Part shown: in pieces, positions 14,658 through 21,007 of the stretch
Position numbering within the stretch: position 1 is the stretch's first letter
Layout: each line of letters begins with the position of its first letter
IMG/VR virus record: IMGVR_UViG_3300032273_000009
Location: 1-21,007 of that record
From: a virus
Reading direction: 5' to 3' (one strand)
Length of the DNA stretch: 21,007 nt
Program-made: the position numbers and the translations under genes
The notes under the pieces: generated by a model
Database searches by the model: none
What the model was told of the DNA's origin: nothing
The model's input: the letters and a program-made list of their open reading frames with translations, nothing else

Positions 14658-17162
14658 TCAGACCTCCGTCAGATTCGACAACCGCTTGGCACGGCCAGCA
14701 GCCTTGACACTCTCCAGGTTCTGGAGGCGGACCTTGCGCTCGGTGCGCTCGTCAATCTTGGCGAGCACAGCAGCAGCGATCGAGTCAGCGGTGACGGGTT
14801 CGTCGTGAACGACGACGCCTGCGGCGACGAGAGCGGTCTGCTTCTCTCCGCTTGCAGCCAGGGCAGGACGGGTCACCGGGAAACCGGGGACGTTCACGGC
14901 AAGCGCCGCCACGAGTTCGAGGTTCCCCCCGATGGAACGCCAGTCGCCCGACAGCCCACCGGCAGCCTTCAACGTGCGCACCTGCTCGTCGGTCACCCCG
15001 TCGCACACGACACCCGAGAACCAGATTCCATGCTCATCCTCTCCGACCCGGACCTTCGCCACAGCGGTGCCCGTGTTGTCGTAGTGCGCCGACGTGGAAG
15101 AAGCCGACAGGTTCAGGTCGGCGTGCCCGGTACCCAACGTCAGCGTTCCGACGGCCAGTTCACCCTCGGTTGTGTCGATCGCACCCAGATGGAAGTGGGC
15201 GTACGACGACTTCGACTTCGGTGCGGTGACGCACTTCCGGTCGATGCCGATGTGGCACACACCCCACGTGGCGAGGTGCCCGAAGGCGTGGTTGCCGACG
15301 ATCTGGAGAGCGGTCGGGCCGTCCAGCTTCGGGTCATCGAAGATGCGACGATCGGTCAACGCTGGAGGCGCAGCGGATACCAGGCTGATGGCCGGGGCCA
15401 TGCCGGGGAAGTCTTTGTCAGCGGAAGCGGCAATCATGGCGGTGTCCTCGCAGTCGGTGCAGTTCGGGTCGAGTGAGCTGGCGTTCCGTGCGGCTCGCCG
15501 TCGGTTCTCCGGCGTGTCAGGCGGGTTACCGGGCTTGCCGAGTTCTCCCGGCCAGTAGCCAAGAGCGTCGTGGTGCCACTGAGCGCAGGTGCGGTTCAGG
15601 AAGCGGGGTTCGATGTACTTGCGGAGTTGGCGGGTGCAGCGAGTGAAGTCGCCGTTCGTGCCCCAGCGAATCTTGGCTGCGCCCTTGCCCTTGGTCCAGT
15701 AGTTGTGGATGCGGTTCGTCTCTTCGGGGTGGGTGATCCACCCGGAGCCACGCTTGTACGACTTGACCTCGGCAGCAGCAGCGACAGGTTCCGGTGCTTC
15801 CGGGTCGATGCCCAGCGAGATGAACGCTTCCTGGAAGGCGGGAATCTGCACGATGGTGAGGCCGGAGATGCGTGCCTCGCTGAACTCTTGCGACGGCATG
15901 CGACCGGTGGACAGCGCTTCCTCCATCTCGGCGTCGGACGGCATCGACTGCACGCCCTTGTCGGCGTCGATCGACACGCCACTGAGTGCGCCCTGTGCGA
16001 TGAGGTTGATGACTTCTTCCGTCTCGGCCACGTCGGTCAGCAGTTCGCCGGTCCAGTGGACCATGCCGTCGTCTCGGCGCTCCAGGGTGTCCAAGCGACC
16101 CACGACGACCTTGCCGTTGTGCTCCCCGATGTCGGCACGCTGCCAGGTGAGCGGAAGCGGCAAGTCACGCCACGTCAGTGCGCCAGGAAGGAACGAGCGG
16201 CCGTCGCCGGACTCGACACCCTCGGGTGCGGCCACGCCGTACACCGGCATGTTCTCGTCCTCGGCCGGGATCAGCTCGTCAGGAACAGGCGGCTCTTCTT
16301 CGTCCACGACCTCTTCTTCGACAACCTCTTCTTCGACCATCCCGACAGCGTACGTGTCTGCCGACCATGTGTCCGGGATCAGGTCCTCTGCGTCCAGATC
16401 ACGGGCACGCTTGCGGATGTGCGCCTTCGCAGCTTCGGGATCACTCGCACGACCGATCGCTTGGATGGCGTTTCGCAGGTCTTCCACGTCAGCAATGGGG
16501 TACGAACCGTCAGGAAGCGCCCACCCCTTGTCGGCCATCTCTTTGCGTTGCGTCGTGTCGTATTCACGGAAGCTCGAAGCGACGAGCGGGTTCATGTCGA
16601 TGGCAAGCACGCAGCGACAGTTGATCCACGCCGCAGGCGGACCGACCGGCTGACCAGGGAACAGCAACTCTGCTTCCGGCTCGGACTTCACGGTGAACGT
16701 CTCGGTCATGTTCACCGTCGTCCCATCAAGCGAGGCGTGGATGTCACGCACGGCATCGTCCCGCATCGTGACCCACGTCTTGATGGGTTCGGAATCTCCC
16801 GGAGCGACATTCGACTGCGCAGCAGACAAAGTTGCGGCTCCGAGAGTGGCGGTGGCGAACCAGTTGATCATCCGGTCGAGCTGGGCAGCCTCGGCCGCTT
16901 CGCTGGACGTGTCGGGGACCAACATCTCGACGGCACCACGCATGGAATCCAGGAACGCAACGAGGGCCAGATCAGCAGACCCTTCCTCGCCGCCTTCTTC
17001 GCCGTACATCAGAAGAAACGCAGCGGCCAAGGCCACCATCAGAATCTCGGTACGAGCATCTTCTTCCGGCTCAGCGAGTGCTTCTTCGACGGCGGGCTCA
17101 TACAGCTCAGCCAGTTCGACAAGCGTCTCGTCTCGCTCAGCGGCGAAGGCGATCAAGTCCAT
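14658..17162 (-). CDS. MuF-like head morphogenesis/capsid maturation protease fusion with two protease-like modules
   Basis: The ATG at 17162 was chosen because earlier in-frame sequence overlaps the portal gene; the product is 834 residues. Order: an N-terminal helical region; MuF-type domain about 100-190 (RDDAVRDIHASLDG, FPGQPVGPPAAWINCRC); a conserved actinophage segment 212-265 (ALPDGSYPI, KAHIRKRAR); an acidic linker 276-290; protease-like module 1, 305-450 (GALSGVSIDAD, ARISGLTIVQIPAF); a basic module 468-560 (GAAKIRWGTNGDFTRC, CAQWHHDALGYWPGELGKPG); and protease-like module 2, 600-765 (LGTGHADLNL, GGLSGDWRSIGG, NVPGFPV). It should process the capsid precursor. The ISG motif of module 1 has a serine (433) where module 2 has alanine (LVAALAV), so module 2 may be inactive. 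The portal lies directly upstream. Confidence 0.85.
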   Translation of the reverse strand: MDLIAFAAERDETLVELAELYEPAVEEALAEPEEDARTEILMVALAAAFLLMYGEEGGEEGSADLALVAFLDSMRGAVEMLVPDTSSEAAEAAQLDRMINWFATATLGAATLSAAQSNVAPGDSEPIKTWVTMRDDAVRDIHASLDGTTVNMTETFTVKSEPEAELLFPGQPVGPPAAWINCRCVLAIDMNPLVASSFREYDTTQRKEMADKGWALPDGSYPIADVEDLRNAIQAIGRASDPEAAKAHIRKRARDLDAEDLIPDTWSADTYAVGMVEEEVVEEEVVDEEEPPVPDELIPAEDENMPVYGVAAPEGVESGDGRSFLPGALTWRDLPLPLTWQRADIGEHNGKVVVGRLDTLERRDDGMVHWTGELLTDVAETEEVINLIAQGALSGVSIDADKGVQSMPSDAEMEEALSTGRMPSQEFSEARISGLTIVQIPAFQEAFISLGIDPEAPEPVAAAAEVKSYKRGSGWITHPEETNRIHNYWTKGKGAAKIRWGTNGDFTRCTRQLRKYIEPRFLNRTCAQWHHDALGYWPGELGKPGNPPDTPENRRRAARNASSLDPNCTDCEDTAMIAASADKDFPGMAPAISLVSAAPPALTDRRIFDDPKLDGPTALQIVGNHAFGHLATWGVCHIGIDRKCVTAPKSKSSYAHFHLGAIDTTEGELAVGTLTLGTGHADLNLSASSTSAHYDNTGTAVAKVRVGEDEHGIWFSGVVCDGVTDEQVRTLKAAGGLSGDWRSIGGNLELVAALAVNVPGFPVTRPALAASGEKQTALVAAGVVVHDEPVTADSIAAAVLAKIDERTERKVRLQNLESVKAAGRAKRLSNLTEV

Positions 17163-17181
17163 ACCCGAACACCGTAGCCAA

Positions 17182-18957
17182 TCAGGTCGTCGGCTTGATG
17201 GCTTCCAGGTGAGCGGTGGACAGCAGACGTGCCATCGTCGCCCGGTTGTGCTCACGCTTCTGCGACAGCAGACCACGCACGTAGAAGTCGAGAACGGACA
17301 CGACCGGCTCCGGCGAGACGGTCAACCCTGAGAGCACTTTCGGTGCGCAGTCCCACGCCCCGGCCAGCAACTCGTCCTCTTCGCCCGCCAGGACCATGTA
17401 GACCGCATCGGCAGTCATCGCTGTCGTGTCGGTCCGGGGGTGCTTGTTGCGCAGCTTGTTCCCGGCACGCTCCAACGCACGGAACACCAGCACCTCGGAC
17501 GCAGCGATCAGCGGCGACTCGGAATCCTCCATGTCGGGGATGCCACCGGCTTGGCCGCCGTCGTTGATTTCGGTGTCGGTCTTCGTGTTCGTCGGCTGTT
17601 CCTGCGGGTCGTCCGGGAACACGATCGACGTGTCGATGTTCGCTCCCAGAATGCGCAACGCCTCGGCAGTGAGTTCCGGTGTGATCGCACCAGTGGCGAT
17701 GCGCTGCAACAGCCAGGCGACGTACTCGTCTTGCGCCATCTTGTCCTCGGGCTTGAAGCCCGTCTCCCGGCGCACAGCCTCGGAACCCAGCAGGCCACGG
17801 TCGTGCATTTCCAACGCTTCGGTCGAACGGTTCGGTCGGGTACGAATCTCGGCAGTGTCGGCAATGACGTAGTAGTCGTTGAGTTCTTCGTCGGGCACGA
17901 TGCCTTTGAGCGCCGGACGCAGGTACGTGTTCGTCAGTGCTGCGTTGATGACACCAAGGCGAGGTTCGAGGTGCGCCTTGATCGCACTCTCTTCCGACAG
18001 CCAAGCGTTCCAGTGGTTCGCATCGCCGTTGCCCATGAGGACTTCCGGCGGGACATCCATCCCGATGGCGAACCGTGAGATTGCCGACTGGCGCATCTCG
18101 ATGACCGACTCGTCCAGGTCCGACCAGAACGTCAGGTGCTGAACCTTCTCCAGTTCGTCGCCGGGTGCAGTCACCACGATCGGGATGAAAGCTGCCGGAG
18201 AGTTCCGATCCGCAATGGCGGCATTCATCGCTTCGCCCAGCGACTGGAGGAACGTGTCAGCCTGAGAGGCTTCCGGGTCTGCTTCGTTCGATGCTGCGAA
18301 CTGAATCTCCGACGGCATGAACAGGATGCCCGCCCCGGCCAAGCGAGAAGTCAACTGCGCCGAGATGTGGTCGTCGTAGCCAACGATCTGCGAGAGCGTC
18401 TTGATGTTCGAGCGGGTGGGTGCGTCAGCTTCGGACGGGTTCGTCGGGTGCGGCGTCCACACTCGAATGACGAGATCGTTCGCTGTCAGCGGCACACGGT
18501 TCTCGCTGTCACCGAAGTTGCCGGTCAGTTTCCCGTTCTTGCCTTGGGTCAGCTTGCCGGTGGACAGCACGTCCCACTGGTCTTCGCCGGACACGGTACG
18601 GGCAGTGATGTACCCCTCGCCGCTCACCGTCATGTCGGTGCCCAGCAACTGGATCATCTGCGCCTGGTTCTGCGGGCCGCCGTAGAGGGCGTCCATCGCT
18701 TCACGGGCAGGACCGGAATCGAGGGGGACCAGTTCGTTGCCGTCACGCCTCGCCGCATGCAGCGTGGCACGGGACATGACGTTGCCGATCCAGTTGGCGA
18801 CGTAGCGCAACTCGCCCACCGTGTCGAAGAACTGCCACGCCTGGTTCTGCCACCCAGCAGCCGTGCCAGCCTTGCCCTGACTCGACGCAGGCAGACGGAC
18901 GGCTGATGCCACAAAGCCGTTGGGGGCTTCCGGCTGACGGGTTCGTTGGCGTGCCAC
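17182..18957 (-). CDS. Phage portal protein
   Basis: This 591-residue protein would form the dodecameric DNA gate at one vertex. The core pattern is clear: QFFDTVGELRYVANWIGNVM at 42-61, DHISAQLTSRLAGAGILFMP near 196-215, and the actinophage portal signature SRFAIGMDVPPEVLMG at 294-309 with NHWNAWLSEESAIKAHLEPR at 314-333. Residues 440-591 form an extended C-terminal region with an acidic linker and helices. The start is GTG with no strong ribosome site, 14 bases after the DUF1360 gene. It stops 19 bases before the MuF/protease gene, the usual order. Confidence 0.92.
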   Translation of the reverse strand: MARQRTRQPEAPNGFVASAVRLPASSQGKAGTAAGWQNQAWQFFDTVGELRYVANWIGNVMSRATLHAARRDGNELVPLDSGPAREAMDALYGGPQNQAQMIQLLGTDMTVSGEGYITARTVSGEDQWDVLSTGKLTQGKNGKLTGNFGDSENRVPLTANDLVIRVWTPHPTNPSEADAPTRSNIKTLSQIVGYDDHISAQLTSRLAGAGILFMPSEIQFAASNEADPEASQADTFLQSLGEAMNAAIADRNSPAAFIPIVVTAPGDELEKVQHLTFWSDLDESVIEMRQSAISRFAIGMDVPPEVLMGNGDANHWNAWLSEESAIKAHLEPRLGVINAALTNTYLRPALKGIVPDEELNDYYVIADTAEIRTRPNRSTEALEMHDRGLLGSEAVRRETGFKPEDKMAQDEYVAWLLQRIATGAITPELTAEALRILGANIDTSIVFPDDPQEQPTNTKTDTEINDGGQAGGIPDMEDSESPLIAASEVLVFRALERAGNKLRNKHPRTDTTAMTADAVYMVLAGEEDELLAGAWDCAPKVLSGLTVSPEPVVSVLDFYVRGLLSQKREHNRATMARLLSTAHLEAIKPTT

Positions 18958-18971
18958 GGGACCGAGGCTAC

Positions 18972-19283
18972 TCAGTCAGCCGGTACGTCTCGGGCATTCA
19001 GGATCGCCGCCAGGTACGCACCACCCAGCCACAGGTTCGGCACCCACCAGACCCAGGACAGATCGGTCGCCCATGCGAGCAGAAGGTTCGGCAGAGCAAA
19101 CCACGGAGCCACGCAGAACGAGCAGGTCACCAGCTCACCCCAGTTGGGCGGGACTGCCAGCACGTACTTCTCTCGCAGCCACACGATTGGGGGCCAATCG
19201 TCGTCAACGACGAGACGGGCGAGTCGGCCCGTTGCTGCAATGCCGATGATGAACGCAGCGATGGTGGTGAGATCAACTTGCAC
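18972..19283 (-). CDS. DUF1360-type membrane protein
   Basis: I place the start at a GTG (19283), with GGAAGG eight bases upstream, giving 103 residues and an 11-base overlap with the sulfotransferase-like gene. A first hydrophobic helix is at 6-20. The diagnostic part is LVTCSFCVAPWFALPNLLLA at 51-70, like the CxxC-containing core of DUF1360 proteins, followed by further hydrophobic segments. Members are found in many actinophages, often near the portal; their role is unknown. An upstream in-frame start (19346) lies deep inside the neighbouring gene and is less likely. Confidence 0.75.
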   Translation of the reverse strand: MQVDLTTIAAFIIGIAATGRLARLVVDDDWPPIVWLREKYVLAVPPNWGELVTCSFCVAPWFALPNLLLAWATDLSWVWWVPNLWLGGAYLAAILNARDVPAD

Positions 19284-19857
19284 GGGAAGCACCTTCCAGT
19301 AGTTCGTACGTCGCCCACACTGACCCCGGAATGTCGTCCAGGTCAATGTCGGCTCTCGTCCGATGATTGTACGTCTGGCTCACAGCCGGGATCGCCGCTG
19401 CCAGTTCTGAGGCGTTCAGGTGCAACGCCCGAACGATCTTCTCCCACGCCACGGAGTCGATGTTCGTGACGAAGTGGGCGTAGTTGAGGGCGTGCTGGTT
19501 CGACGCCACGTACCAGTGGCAGGCAGCGTCGAACGGTTCCATGTTCTCGATGTCAGGCACGTAGTTCCGCATGAAGTCGAGGTACATCGAGTTCCGGTCG
19601 AAGAACCCGATGCCGAGGAAACTGGAGATCACTGCCGCCGGGTGGCGATACAGCAGACCGATGTTCATTTCGTGTCGCACTTGCGGCAGATACGGAATCG
19701 CCAGCCACGACACGTCTACGGTCACGTCACGCTTCGGGTCGGGTCCGTGCGGTCCGAACACGAACTCGTGACCGGCCGTGATCGACTCACAGTTCTGGAG
19801 CACCTTGGCGACGTACCCGGTTCCGCATCGACCTGTCCCCGTGATGACCAGCCTCAC
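19273..19857 (-). CDS. Sulfotransferase-like P-loop protein
   Basis: The GTG at 19857, overlapping the previous TGA (GTGA), gives 194 residues; a TTG 36 bases upstream is possible but would run 40 bases into the prior gene. The N-terminus LVITGTGRCGTGYVAKVL places a glycine-rich 5'-phosphosulfate-binding loop after the first beta strand, as in PAPS-dependent sulfotransferases. Residues 68-80 (LLYRHPAAVISSF) fit the 3'-phosphate-binding Arg/Ser segment. It would transfer sulfate from PAPS to an acceptor, perhaps a glycan made by the upstream glycosyltransferase. The acceptor is unknown, and a related P-loop kinase-like fold is a lesser alternative. Confidence 0.75.
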   Translation of the reverse strand: MRLVITGTGRCGTGYVAKVLQNCESITAGHEFVFGPHGPDPKRDVTVDVSWLAIPYLPQVRHEMNIGLLYRHPAAVISSFLGIGFFDRNSMYLDFMRNYVPDIENMEPFDAACHWYVASNQHALNYAHFVTNIDSVAWEKIVRALHLNASELAAAIPAVSQTYNHRTRADIDLDDIPGSVWATYELLEGASRAS

Positions 19858-20078
19858 GTGAGTCGCCAGACCTGATCGGCTTCGGTCGGGCAAGGCGGGT
19901 GGTCGTGGAAGTCCATCGTCTCCACGTCGTCGGGCAGCATGCCGACATCGCCGTCAACGACAGACAGCGTTCCGATCATGCGGAACCATGAGTCCTTGTC
20001 GGCCTTGTTCCAGTGCTCGATCCGTGACCCGATCACCATGAGGGGCACCTGGCCGTGACGCCACTTGTGTTCGGTCAT
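19854..20078 (-). CDS. 74-residue conserved-looking hypothetical protein
   Basis: The ATG at 20078 overlaps the methyltransferase stop (ATGA), with AGGAAG five bases upstream, so the gene is coupled and the longer frame starting further upstream is rejected. The product has a beta-rich N-terminus (GQVPLMVIGSRIEHWNK), acidic/Asp-rich middle (VVDGDVGMLPDDVETMDF) and a C-terminus with HDHPPCP. No known family. Its place between a methyltransferase and a sulfotransferase-like gene suggests a role in the same modification, but that is guesswork. Confidence 0.75.
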   Translation of the reverse strand: MTEHKWRHGQVPLMVIGSRIEHWNKADKDSWFRMIGTLSVVDGDVGMLPDDVETMDFHDHPPCPTEADQVWRLT

Positions 20079-20665
20079 GGGTTCTTCCTCGCAATGATCA
20101 CACCCCGAGGTGACGGCCAGTCCAGGTACGAGAACCCCTGCGACAACAGCGCCGTCCTCAGTCTGTCGGACCACGGGCCAAAGTGCGGAGCGGTGTCGTG
20201 AAAGCAGACGATCGCCCGCTCGCTGTAGTGCTCCAAGTAGAACTCGAACTCGGGTTGGCGGAGTTGCAGCAGGCTGTCGTGCCAGGCGAAGTCGATCGGC
20301 TGGAAAGACCACGGCTTCATCGACGGCTGGGCGTACGGGATGATCGGCAGGTCCTCGTACGGTTCCCAGTTCCTCAATGCCTCGTTCAGTGTGGGTATGT
20401 CCGGCTCGTACGTGTGAAGGGTGCCGTGCCCGTTGCTCTTCAAGGCTTGGCCGATCGCCAACGCCATGAATCCACGAGACGTTCCCGTCTCCAGCACCAC
20501 GTCCGGCTGATGCCCCCGGATCATCCCGGCGACCATCTCGATCACTTCCGCTTCTGTCCCCTGGATGTCGTGTGTGTGCCACCACTTCGGTTCCCTGCAT
20601 TCCTGCCTCGGCTTCGTGAAATCAGATTCCTCGTACCAACCAACGTCGATGTTCGGACTGCTCAT
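20075..20665 (-). CDS. Class I SAM-dependent methyltransferase (Methyltransf_24/cephalosporin hydroxylase-like)
   Basis: This 196-residue enzyme carries the SAM-binding motif I VVLETGTSRG at 56-65, an acidic post-I residue in YEPD near 86-89, IDFAWHDSL at 124-132, and CFHDTAPH at 154-161, which matches the small O-methyltransferases of phage and sugar clusters. It would methylate a sugar or another small acceptor. The ATG has GGAGG seven bases upstream and overlaps the glycosyltransferase-type gene by four bases, so they act as one unit. Substrate unknown. Confidence 0.85.
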   Translation of the reverse strand: MSSPNIDVGWYEESDFTKPRQECREPKWWHTHDIQGTEAEVIEMVAGMIRGHQPDVVLETGTSRGFMALAIGQALKSNGHGTLHTYEPDIPTLNEALRNWEPYEDLPIIPYAQPSMKPWSFQPIDFAWHDSLLQLRQPEFEFYLEHYSERAIVCFHDTAPHFGPWSDRLRTALLSQGFSYLDWPSPRGVIIARKNP

Positions 20666-21007
20666 TGCTTGGCCTCCACTTTCTTGAAGAACTCATCGAA
20701 CGGTTCGCCCCACGCTTCGGCGTGCGTCGTGTAGATCGAGTAGTCGGTTCGTGCGGCGGCCTGGAGAACCATCGACCAGGCCAGGTCGTTCTCGTTGCGC
20801 CTCAAGTGGTGCTTCGCCAGGTAGTAGAACGGTTCACGTCTGGCCGGTTCCTCGGCCACAGCCTTCCAGTAGTACCGCTCCGGGTGGCTGTCGATCTGCG
20901 CCAGCATCATGTACGCCTCTTGGCGCTCCGGCCCCCACGTTGCCTTGTCGTGGTGGATGTACTTCCACAGCGCAACACGTGCCTTGTCCCACATGGCCCG
21001 GAACTTG
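20662..21007 (-). CDS. C-terminal part of a glycosyltransferase-type protein (5' end outside window)
   Basis: The frame is open to the right edge: residues K-F-R-A precede the first internal Met and no stop is seen, so 114 residues are visible and the catalytic domain lies outside. The visible part (YIHHDKATWGPERQEAYMML, then YYWKAVAEEPARREPFYYLA) is a helical repeat-like tail I associate with family 2 glycosyltransferases of phages. It could also be a separate TPR-like protein. It is joined to the methyltransferase by an ATGA overlap, so both probably act on the same glycan. The assignment is from pattern recall and needs the missing N-terminus. Confidence 0.55.
   Translation of the reverse strand, partial: KFRAMWDKARVALWKYIHHDKATWGPERQEAYMMLAQIDSHPERYYWKAVAEEPARREPFYYLAKHHLRRNENDLAWSMVLQAAARTDYSIYTTHAEAWGEPFDEFFKKVEAKQ

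Noticed and set aside
15570-17177. 535-codon plus-strand ORF opposite the MuF/protease gene
   Set aside because: His/Arg/Val-rich composition typical of antisense frames in GC-rich DNA; no family pattern and no ribosome site, while the opposite strand shows clear domains.
19854-20600. 248-codon ORF spanning the methyltransferase and 74-residue gene
   Set aside because: Its first part is a shadow of the methyltransferase frame; only the last 74 codons, from the ATG at 20078, have a ribosome site and a coupled start.

Overview
The window looks like the structural-gene block of a tailed double-stranded DNA phage (siphovirus type) or prophage infecting a GC-rich actinobacterium. Evidence: every supportable gene lies on the minus strand, genes are packed end to end with ATGA, GTGA or TAATG overlaps, GTG starts are common, and the portal, MuF/protease, capsid, major tail and tape-measure proteins resemble families known from mycobacteriophages and other actinophages. 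No terminase, integrase, lysis or replication gene and no tRNA was seen, so the window is an internal slice. Nothing here fixes the exact host.

Read in the direction of transcription (right to left): (1) 21007-19273, a translationally coupled cassette of a glycosyltransferase C-terminus (cut by the window edge), a SAM-dependent methyltransferase, a 74-residue protein and a sulfotransferase-like P-loop protein. (2) 19283-14161, a DUF1360-type membrane protein, the portal, a very large MuF + protease fusion with two protease-like modules, a 60-residue membrane protein, and two tiny ORFs below 60 codons, one carrying an in-frame TGA. (3) 14160-8598, a promoter-like site with a dyad, the major capsid protein with a fused scaffold-like N-terminus, a second capsid-like protein, the major tail protein, and three connector/neck-type proteins. 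(4) 8558-5122, tail assembly chaperones with a -1 frameshift, and the tape measure protein. (5) 5111-1, two minor tail proteins, a small coiled-coil protein, and three tail-tip or fibre-type proteins, two with collagen-like Gly-X-Y tracts; the last runs off the left edge.

Together the genes build a head (portal, protease, capsid), a neck (connectors) and a long flexible tail (major tail, chaperones, tape measure, tip proteins). The upstream enzyme cassette could decorate the virion or a host surface glycan. The structural proteins are strikingly rich in cysteine, which suggests metal sites or disulfides in the particle. The most unusual items are the enzyme cassette beside the portal, the TGA-interrupted small ORF with a very strong ribosome binding site, the tandem protease modules, and the paired collagen-like proteins with related N-termini.
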